Positions 56,935 to 64,000 of a stretch of 64,000 nt of DNA are shown here, in pieces. Origin of the DNA: Sarcophilus harrisii (taxonomy: Eukaryota; Chordata; Mammalia; Dasyuromorphia; Dasyuridae). Below the pieces are notes generated by a model. It did not search any database. It saw nothing but the letters and a program-made list of their open reading frames with translations, and had not been told where the DNA came from. Both the position numbers and the translations under genes were made by a program. Positions within the stretch are counted from its first letter, which is position 1. Each line of letters starts with the position of its first letter. The DNA lies in the NCBI RefSeq assembly GCF_902635505.1, contig NC_045428.1, forward strand, positions 303,047,107-303,111,106, given 5' to 3'.

Positions 56935-57244
56935 GAAAAATAGGTAAATTCACAATAATAGCAAGAATATGAGATGATCAACTATAAAAGACTTGGTTCT
57001 TCTCAATGGTTCAGTGATCCAAAGCAATCCCAATAGACTTTGGATAGAAAATGCCATCTGCATTCAGAAAAAGAATTAAGGAGACTAACTGCAAATCAAC
57101 ATATTCCATGCTTACTTCTTTTTTTGTTTCTCTCTCCCATGATTTTTCCTTTTTGCTCCGATTCTTCTCCCTCAACATGATGCATAAAGTAATGTATATT
57201 AAATTTGTTCAAAAAAAAAAAAAAAAAAAAAAGAAAAATAGGTA
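56935..57244 (+). mobile_element. L1 LINE 3' UTR, 5'-truncated, nested in older L1, with target-site duplications
   Basis: Insert 56947-57232 begins in the L1 3' end (gatcaactataaaagacttg), contains cattcagaaaaagaattaag and a T-rich 3' UTR, and ends in 22 A. A perfect 12-bp repeat gaaaaataggta flanks it (56935-56946, 57233-57244). The older L1 resumes without loss on the far side. Confidence 0.92.
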
Positions 57245-57939
57245 CCTTACTGCATTGCTGGCAGAGCTGTTAATTGATCCAGCCATTCAGGAAAGTAATT
57301 TGGAAATATACTTCCCAAATCACTAGACTGTGCATTCTCCGTGACCTAGAGGAACCACTACTACTAATCTTACCTCTAAAAGAGAACAAAGATGAATAAG
57401 AACCATATGTAAGAAAATATTTTCAGTCCTTTTCATAGTAGCAAAAAACTGGCAACTAAATGGGTACTGATTAATGGGAGAATGACTGAACAATTATCAT
57501 ATATACATTTAACAGATTATTACTGTGTCATAAGACATGCTGAAAGGGCTGGCCTCCAAGAAATCTAGAGACTTACATGAACTGATTCAGAATAAAATTA
57601 ACAAAACCCAGAGAACAATTTCTATAATAATATCATTATTAACAAAAACAAAGGACTCTGATCAAAGCAGTGGTCAGCCACGACTCCTAAGGAATGGTGA
57701 TGAAGCATATTATGTACCCCTTGTCAGAGGTTAACAGATTCAAGAATCAGAAGGAGATGGACATTTCTGGGCAGGACCAGTGTGGGGATTTGTTTTTCTT
57801 GACCATACATATTTGATCCAAGAATTTGGGGTTTTTTTTTCTCCCACTTGTAGGACAGATGGGAGAAGAGGGATGGGGGTAAAAAGGTGACAAAAAGAAC
57901 AACAACAACAAAAAAAAAAACTGGGTCATTCAAACTTTT

Positions 57940-58485
57940 TCTGCTGGAAAATGTTCTACTACATCTGTTTGGGTATTCTGGTGCTTTAAAATTTGTTTAG
58001 AGTCATTATTAAAAGGAATTTGAAGCAGTTTGGGGGACAGGCTGGGCAAGTTCTTGCCTTTACTCCTGACACAACTTAAAAAAAAATACTGAGAGAATAA
58101 AACAGTCCAGGAAGAATCACAGAAAAGTAAGACAGCTTTGCAAGGTACAAAATGAATTTATTATATATTTAAAAAGAAAAGCAAGCTGTATATAATAAAG
58201 ATCCAGTTTTGGATACAATCCTATTTTTTGGTTCTGTTATGAAAATGGAAATATCTGTTGTACTTGGTGTTTACTAATTTCAGAATAAAAATAATTTTTA
58301 AATGGAATAAAATGAATAATACAACCAAAAAATGCTTAGGACTGTGATGGAAAAAGAAAGAAACCAAGAAAATATTCCAGGCTAAAGAAGTATATAGCTC
58401 TTAAGATAGAGGTCAAAAAAGTCTTGCCTAAATGGAGTATAAACTTATTGGACCGAATGAAAGGAATAGAGAAATCAGGGCCAGA
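57940..58485. other. Intergenic DNA, unassigned
   Basis: 58090-58310 carries words (gcaagctgtatataataaag, atccagttttggatacaatc) that look like a dispersed repeat, but I cannot name it. Confidence 0.4.
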
Positions 58486-58489
58486 ATAA

Positions 58490-58695
58490 GAATTCACATT
58501 TATAAGTACTTTAATTACAAAGCACTTGATCTACTATTTTATTTTAATCCTCCAACAACACTGTAAGATATGCCAGATATGTATTAGCAAGGTTTTAGAG
58601 AGGCATAAATTGGGGCATAAAGCATCTCAAACAATTACAGGCTCAGGAAGAACACATAACCTACCTAAAATCACAAAAGTGGTGAAGACCCAGAA
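58490..58695 (-). repeat. MIR-class SINE, minus strand
   Basis: acatttataagtactttaat, aacaacactgtaagatatgc, aacctacctaaaatcacaaa. Confidence 0.6.
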
Positions 58696-58739
58696 ATAGT
58701 TCAATGGAAAAAAAAAAAAAAATCAATGACCTTGATTAC

Positions 58740-59040
58740 TAATACACCAAGTCATCTAAATTCCATCTATATAACACATACCTTTATTTCTGTTGCTTCC
58801 TCTCCATTCCCTTTGTCACTACAATCTTATAAGTCCTATAAATCGGTTAACTGCTATTTTTTTAAGCTGAACCAAAATGCCACCTTTGAACCCTTCCTGT
58901 ATCCTTTGGGCTTTTACACAGGATTTTGCCTCATGTAGTTACCACGTATTGTTTTATGTGTGTTTACATCCTACCTTGCTAGGGTAGTATAAGCTCCATG
59001 AGGAATGTCAGGCACTATGTTCTTTATGACTGCCATATAA
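58740..59040 (+). mobile_element. L2 LINE 3' end
   Basis: caaaatgccacctttgaacc, agtataagctccatgaggaa and gtcaggcactatgttcttta are the ordered L2 terminal boxes. Confidence 0.7.
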
Positions 59041-59183
59041 ATCAAACAATGTGATAAATAATTGGGCATAGTATGACTGTAATCAGAATTGTAGGATCTG
59101 AGTTGGAAGTCATCAACTCTAACCCACAAGTGAAAGTATCTTCACTATAATATACTCCCTTTCTATTGTAAGCAAAGATACAC

Positions 59184-59418
59184 AGGAAGGAGGAGATGGA
59201 AATAATGGAAAGAGGGAAGGAAAATGAAAGAAAGAAAGAGAGGAGGGAAGGAAGAAATAAAGGAAAGAAAAGAGGGAAAGAAGGGAAGGAAGTATGGCAA
59301 GGAGGAAAAAAGGAAGAAAAGAGGGGAAGAAAGAATGATGAGGGGGAAGAAAAAGAAAGAGAAGGAAGGGAGCAAAAAATAAAGAAGGAAGAGAGAGGTA
59401 AAGATAGGAAAAGAGGAT
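59184..59418 (+). repeat. 235-bp polypurine tract
   Basis: Irregular GGAA/GAAA/GGGA sequence, with very few pyrimidines. Reading frames of 90 (+), 126 and 70 residues (-) over it are artefacts. Prone to triplex (H-DNA). Confidence 0.95.
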
Positions 59419-59524
59419 GCAATTGGTTCTATAGTTTCAGGTTTCCTTACCTATTTTGTTACTATTGAAGTTATACACATCTGAAATATATTGTACTAAT
59501 CCTTTATCCCAACTTTAAAAAATT

Positions 59525-60213
59525 TTTAAAGCTTTTTATTTTCAAAATATTTTCAAAACACTTGCAAAACCTTACATTCCAAATTTTTCTCCCTCCCTCT
59601 CTCTCCCTCCTCCTCTAGATAGCAAGTAATCCAATATATATTAACCACATGCAATTCTTCCATACGTATTTCCATAATTATTGTGCTGCTCAAGAAAAAT
59701 CAGATCAAAAAGAAAAAAAAAAGAGAAAGAAAAAAAACAAGCAAAAAAGGATGAAAATATTACATTATGACCCACACTCTGTTCCCACTGTTCTCTCTCT
59801 GGGTGTAGCTGATTCTCTTCATTACTACACAAGTAGAACTGATTTGAATCATTTCGTTGAGAAGAGCCAAGTCTATCACAGTTGATCATCATATAATTTT
59901 GTGGCCGTGTATAATGATCTCCTGGTTCTGCTCATTTCACTCAACATCAGTTAATGTAAGTCTCTCCAAGCCTCTCTGTATTCATCCTGCTGGTCATTTC
60001 TTACAGAACAATAGTATTCCTTAGCATTCATATGCCACAATATATTCAGCCTTTCTCCAATTGAGGGGCATCCATTTAGTTTCCAGTTTCTAGCCACTAC
60101 AAACAGGGCTGCCACAAACATTTTGGCACATACAGGTCTCTTTCCCTTCTTTAAAATCTCTTTGGGGTATAAGCCCAGTAGTAGCACTGCTGGATCAAAG
60201 GGTATGCACAGTT
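59525..60213 (-). mobile_element. L1 LINE 3' end, minus strand, relatively young
   Basis: The - strand: ORF2 C-terminus at 60187-59951 (CAKMFVAALFVVARNWKLNG, then CPSIGERLNILWHMNAKEYY), then the 3' UTR down to an A-rich end at 59525. It is less diverged than the copies at 1462 and 13790. 5'-truncated; no clear duplication found. Confidence 0.88.
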
Positions 60214-60249
60214 TCCTTCATTTCAACTTTTACCATTATCAGTTCTCCT

Positions 60250-60361
60250 CCTCTTTTATTTTGAGGCAAGTGGTTAAGTGGCTTGCACAGGGTCCCAGCT
60301 ACTAAGTCTCAGGTGTCTGGGGCCGGCCAGTGCTCCATCCGCTGCACCATGGAGTGGCCCC
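60250..60361 (-). repeat. CORE-SINE, minus strand, head part
   Basis: ttgaggcaagtggttaagtg, gcttgcacagggtcccagct, ccagtgctccatccgctgca, ccatggagtggcccc: a diverged WSINE1/MAR1 type. Confidence 0.65.
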
Positions 60362-60559
60362 ATATACAGTAGATCTCAGTAGACAATGCTGAGAGGAGAG
60401 GCCTTCAGATGCAGAAGTCTAAATTTTGGAGTATTCAGGAACTGAATTTGGTCATTGTTTAAATCGGTTACTCTCACCCAGGGGTGATTTCTGATAGAGA
60501 TGCACACCTAGATAAACAATTCCATTTATTGCAATCTTCTGGTGAGGGAAATAAAAATA

Positions 60560-61055
60560 TTGCCTCAGGTTGAAAAAAATAGTTGCGATTAGATTGTTAA
60601 AGACTCCACAAAGTTTATATTTGACCCCAGTGTAAACATGAAACCACTGGAACTTGAGCAGGGAATAGATGGTTGGATCTGTATTTAAGGACAATCTCTA
60701 GCATATCAATGGGTCAGATGGACTGGAAAGGGCCACGTCTGAAGGAAGGGGGGGTCAGTTAAAGGGCTATTGCAAGAAAAACCAGCAAATGGTGCTAAGA
60801 GCCTGAATACAAACGGCAAAGGTTCTAGAGGAGCTATGGAAGCAGAAATGTCAAGATTAGGCAGTGGACTAATGTGTGGGGGGAAAGAAGACAAGGGAAT
60901 CAAAGGCAACAAGATGCAAACCTGGGAAATGGCACCTTCTGGAAGAGGTGTGAGTCTGGGAGAAAAGAGATCGAGTTTACTTTGGACATGTTGAGTTTGT
61001 AATACTCAGCAGGCAATTGATGATGTAGTTCTAAAGTCAGTATATGAACTCGGGG
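60560..61055 (-). mobile_element. L2 LINE fragment, minus strand
   Basis: gtttatatttgaccccagtg, aaaccactggaacttgagca, then tttactttggacatgttgag and gcaggcaattgatgatgtag: RT region complement with a decayed middle. Confidence 0.65.
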
Positions 61056-61500
61056 GGAAAAAAAATCACTAAATGACCATTGGATTTAAAGAATATATTA
61101 CTGAAAAACATTCCAAACATATGCATTTTAGTACAGGATCTCCTTTATTTCCCTGGTGAGGCAAATCCATCAATCCTTTTTTTAAAAAATTCAAAATTGT
61201 GTGTTAAGTCCCTTTTGCTTCACAAGCAATCAACAGCATTTCATTCTCCATCAAACAGTTGCATTTAATAGTACCAAAAGGCTTAATAACACGCTGACTT
61301 TAATATGGAGATATCAAAACTAAATATCTGTTTCAGGGTAAATGAACATAAAAGAGCTATTTAGACGACAATCAATCATTTACTTAATTCACAACAGCTA
61401 TGGCTGGCATTCTGCCAAAGAGAAGACAGAACTAAAAGCAAATTTTCTGATGCTGGTATGTAAAAGACAATGATTAAAATAAAAAAAAAAAAAAAGATTT
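61056..61500. other. Intergenic DNA between the two gene ends
   Basis: No recognised repeat. An A-run lies at 61479-61494, just past the likely POLQ cleavage site. Confidence 0.5.
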
Positions 61501-62611
61501 TCAATAGAATTCACAAATTCATTTTATTTCAACAATGAATAGGACCAATGTTGAGACTCCATATAAAGTGCAATCTTTTCCGAATGAGGTTTTCAATTAC
61601 ATACAAAAAAAATATATAGTACCCTATTTTAGAATGAGAAAAGGTACTAAGACAACAATGAGAATAGGACATTTTCAGTGTCAGATTCAAATGAGCTTCA
61701 AATGAAAAATAAAATTTCTTTCTAAAACAAGTGCCATTTTAAGAGGTATGGCTTCATTAAAAGGAAAGACATATTTTAAATATATTGTATGAATGGGAAT
61801 AGGGAATAGAAGGAAGATAAAACTTTTCAAGAAAATACATTCCTAGATGATATTCATCCATTATTTCCTTACAGCCTTAAAATTAATAATTTAGATTGCT
61901 GTGGGCTTAGAATCACTAAATATCTAAAATAATCCTCACTCTCCCCCTATTCTCCACCCCCTCCCAGGTTCTTTATGGATTAAAAACTTCACAAAATGCT
62001 GATCCCTGGTGTGCAAAATAAATACTTATCTATAGTCCTTCATCCCCGGTATTAGCCCTGGTCAAGGTTGCTGGGATGTAGAGGAATAGAACCTTTAGGG
62101 AAGCTTCAGAGAGTTCCTTCCCTTTTTTCCACCTAAGCAGAGACAACTGAGCAAGATCGAGGTAAGGTACTTAATAGGTAAGGACCCATTAAGCAGGTGT
62201 CTTCTCTATGGCACCAAACTAGTTTAAGCAGCAGTAGGTACATATAACAACAAGCCTGAGAGACCATTAAATTCTACAAACTTATTCTATAAAAGGCAAT
62301 TCCTCAGATATTTTTGTGAGAAGTTATGACCATCAAATTCTATTTCATTTGAAGAAAATTCATTTCCCCCAAAATCATAACATCCCAATATCCATATGGA
62401 AATGTCCTTCCATAAAAACACTGCTCAAAAAAGGTCCCTCAGGATATTGAAGCCACAATGCTTTTAAAAAACCTTGATAAAAATAGCCTGGTTCATCCAA
62501 GAGCTGCTGCCATGTTGGCTGTGGTTGGGCATCCTGAGTGCAGCTTCCAAGAAGGCAGGCCAGGTGAGGGACCAAGATCCTCGAGCAAGGGGCGTCTCTT
62601 CCCTTCCAGAG
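61501..62611 (-). other. POLQ: Probable POLQ 3' UTR
   Basis: From the POLQ stop (62612-62614) to the first AATAAA on the - strand (complement at 61523-61528), about 1.1 kb, with no recognisable repeat. The T-rich - strand sequence at 61479-61494 would serve as the downstream element. The length is inferred. Confidence 0.55.
61523..61528 (-). terminator. Candidate poly(A) signal of POLQ
   Basis: AATAAA on the - strand (tttatt on +), the first after the stop codon, with a U-rich run 30-45 bases beyond. Confidence 0.5.
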
Positions 62612-62725
62612 TCATACATCCAAGTCATGTAGCTCTCCCCAGCTTGGTCCTATCTTCACTTTGACTTTCAGTTTCACTGAGAGCTTCACTGCGTTTTCCA
62701 TTTCATTCTTGACAATCTGAGCTAC
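62612..62725 (-). CDS. POLQ: POLQ (DNA polymerase theta), last coding exon
   Basis: Polymerase theta is the A-family polymerase with an N-terminal helicase that carries out microhomology-mediated end joining of DNA double-strand breaks in the nucleus. This 114-bp exon codes VAQIVKNEMENAVKLSVKLK, then VKVKIGPSWGELHDLDV and TGA, the known C-terminus (human ends GASWGELKDFDV as I recall). Acceptor ctttTAG|GTAGCT on the - strand, phase 0 with the exon at 63457. The frame is intact. The gene runs off the right edge and faces STXBP5L tail to tail. Confidence 0.97.
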   Translation of the reverse strand, partial: VAQIVKNEMENAVKLSVKLKVKVKIGPSWGELHDLDV

Positions 62726-63456
62726 CTAAAAGCAAATACATGAAGGGTAAGAGGGAGAGAGAGTTTCCTGTTCTCCTAGGGAAGACTTGGACCATCTGCC
62801 AGAAGACGCAGCTCTAAGAGTTTCTTGCATTTTCCTTCAGAAGGCTTTTCATTCCCCCAAGTCTAAAACAGGGCATCCCAAGGCAGTCTCCTAGACTGGT
62901 CTTCAATGAGAAGGAAAAACTTCTGTTTTATCAGGCAGCTGAATGGTGGAGAACCCCAGCAGAATGATTGGTGAGAAATCTTGAAACCCTGGCTTCTAGA
63001 TTACAGTTTTCCCTTATCATTGCAGAGCTGTATTACAGATCCTAATATAACTTCCCTAGATTCAGAAACATCCCTGCAGCACATTAGAAGCAGGGTCTCC
63101 CAGCACAGACAGAGACAAAAGCTCAAAACAATCTCCTTCTTTATATAATGTACATTCCTAAAAGGCAAGACTCTAATTCTTATTTGTATTCTCCCAGTAC
63201 CCAGCACTGTGCTTGGCACACAACAGGCTCTTTAAAAATGCCAATTAATTACATGGCTGACTGACTAGCTTTTCTGTGAATCCACCTCTCCATGCCCTTG
63301 GGTAACTCAATTCTCCTTCAAGCTTCCGGCTAGTTTCAGAAGTCTGAATGGGAAGGAGAGGTGCACTGGATTGGTAGAAAACGATCTTTTTTTGTCACAA
63401 AGAGACTATAATTTCTCTCAGGCACAATAAAAACTAATTCTACATTGTAAAGATAC
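62726..63456 (-). other. POLQ: POLQ last intron, 731 bp
   Basis: Contains an L2/MIR tail on the + strand at 63150-63250 (cccagtacccagcactgtgc). Donor CAG|GTATCT, acceptor cttttag. Confidence 0.9.
63150..63250 (+). mobile_element. L2 LINE 3' tail
   Basis: tttgtattctcccagtaccc, agcactgtgcttggcacaca: terminal boxes of L2. Confidence 0.7.
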
Positions 63457-63566
63457 CTGGACAATATCGTCTTCTGCCACCTCATAAAGGAGCTCATCAT
63501 GCAACTGAAGGATGAAAAAAGCTCCTCTTATTGGGCAAAATATTCTTTGAAATCCTTTCTTCAGTC
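63457..63566 (-). CDS. POLQ: POLQ (DNA polymerase theta), penultimate coding exon: polymerase motif C
   Basis: A 110-bp exon coding LKKGFQRIFCPIRGAFFILQ, then LHDELLYEVAEDDIVQ. The HDE is motif C of A-family polymerases, with the palm Asp that binds the catalytic metals followed by Glu, so the active site is intact here. The acceptor on the - strand has a long pyrimidine tract (tctccctctctccacttag), the donor is GTCCAG|GTATCT. It enters with two bases of a codon and ends in phase 0. The residues before FCPIRG differ from my memory of human, as expected of a variable stretch. Confidence 0.95.
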
Positions 63567-64000
63567 CTAAGTGGAGAGAGGGAGAAAGTATAAAAAAGAG
63601 AGTAAAATTAATCACTATGTCCACATTGTTTTAATAGGAAAAAAGACCAAGAAGGGAAATGTCACAATAAAACTTCAGAATTTTTAGATATCCTTTAATT
63701 AAGGAAGAGGAGAAGGGGGAAAAATATTTGTATAGTGTTTTATATGATAATATTATCTGATACTAATATGGAAGCTCATGAAATTAAATCACTGAACTGA
63801 TCAAGAAAATACCTAACTTACTATCTTAAGAGAGCTTTCCTGGCCTTTTAGAGTAACCCTGCATACCTCCCACTCCACCACCCTCTAGTGACAAAAGCAT
63901 AATATCGTAGCACGTGGCTGCTAGAAGGCCATTTCTATGCAAGTTCAAGAGGCCATTATTATCTTCATTACCTCTTCCTACACAACTCTTCCCACCATTC
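63567..64000 (-). other. POLQ: POLQ intron, partial
   Basis: No exon recognised. Runs off the window. Confidence 0.7.

Larger units (their letters stand above)
53350..57935 (+). mobile_element. Old L1 LINE, ORF1 C-terminus to 3' end, with nested inserts
   Basis: 53350-53860 is the ORF1 C-terminal half and its end (gtcattaacaaaatagtgga, cattcctgatgaaaaggtga). 54700-56945 is decayed ORF2: endonuclease part near 54800-55000, then RT with gatggatttacaggtgaatt (DGFTGEF), tactatgaccaggttagatt (YDQV-F) and attatttcaatatattttga. 57241-57720 is the C-terminal part and 57720-57935 the 3' UTR. A SINE (53968-54190) and a younger L1 3' end (56947-57232) are inserted. Very many breaks. 52950-53350 may be its upstream part. 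Confidence 0.8.

Noticed and set aside
59042-59468. Frames of 126 and 90 residues
   Set aside because: They lie over a polypurine tract and are low-complexity.
59951-60187. 78-residue minus-strand frame as a host gene
   Set aside because: Same L1 ORF2 C-terminus, second copy.
1-64000. CRISPR arrays, operons, tRNA or rRNA genes
   Set aside because: No spaced identical repeats or RNA gene folds were seen; tRNA-like boxes all belong to SINEs.

Overview
This is nuclear DNA from a marsupial, most likely an Australian one. It is AT-rich, has intron-exon structure, and is packed with L2, MIR/CORE-SINE, CR1-like, hAT and L1 copies. It also carries repeats I associate with marsupials: a short CORE-SINE of WSINE1 type ending in an A tail, a longer MAR1-like SINE with an RTE-related 3' end, an RTE LINE, and marsupial L1 3' ends. 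A dasyurid-like species is my guess from the L1 and SINE wording; the exact species is not determined.

The window holds parts of two convergent protein-coding genes. The last seven coding exons of STXBP5L (tomosyn-2) lie on the + strand: 9956-10126, 11424-11663, 30055-30415, 35115-35280, 41461-41572, 43103-43323 and 45392-45433. Their splice phases agree at every junction, and they encode about 437 residues, from the C-terminal part of the WD40 double propeller through the R-SNARE motif to the stop. On the - strand at the right edge are the last two coding exons of POLQ (DNA polymerase theta): 63457-63566, with the catalytic HDE motif of polymerase motif C, and 62612-62725, with the C-terminus. 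STXBP5L and POLQ are neighbours on human chromosome 3q13.33, so gene order supports both calls.

Layout: 1-9955 is an STXBP5L intron, starting with a nested stack of L1 copies, then a small retrocopy of unknown origin, an RTE LINE and an L2 end. 10127-41460 is introns full of L2 (several over 1 kb), CR1-like pieces, MIR/CORE-SINEs, hAT MITEs and one solo LTR. 41573-45391 holds the short final introns, and the penultimate exon sits in a CpG island. 45434 to about 52.0 kb has few repeats and probably contains the STXBP5L 3' UTR. 52.2-61.5 kb is repeat-rich intergenic DNA with an old, nearly full-span L1 that was itself hit by a SINE and a younger L1. 61.5-62.6 kb is the likely POLQ 3' UTR.

I found no credible new protein system, no tRNA or rRNA gene, and no CRISPR array. 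The items most worth a second look are structural: a perfect 62-bp palindrome inside an L2 copy, the CpG island over the SNARE exon, an unexplained exon-like segment at 29186-29376, a retrocopy with intact target-site duplications at 4297-4654, and a fold-back duplication at 18694-18747.
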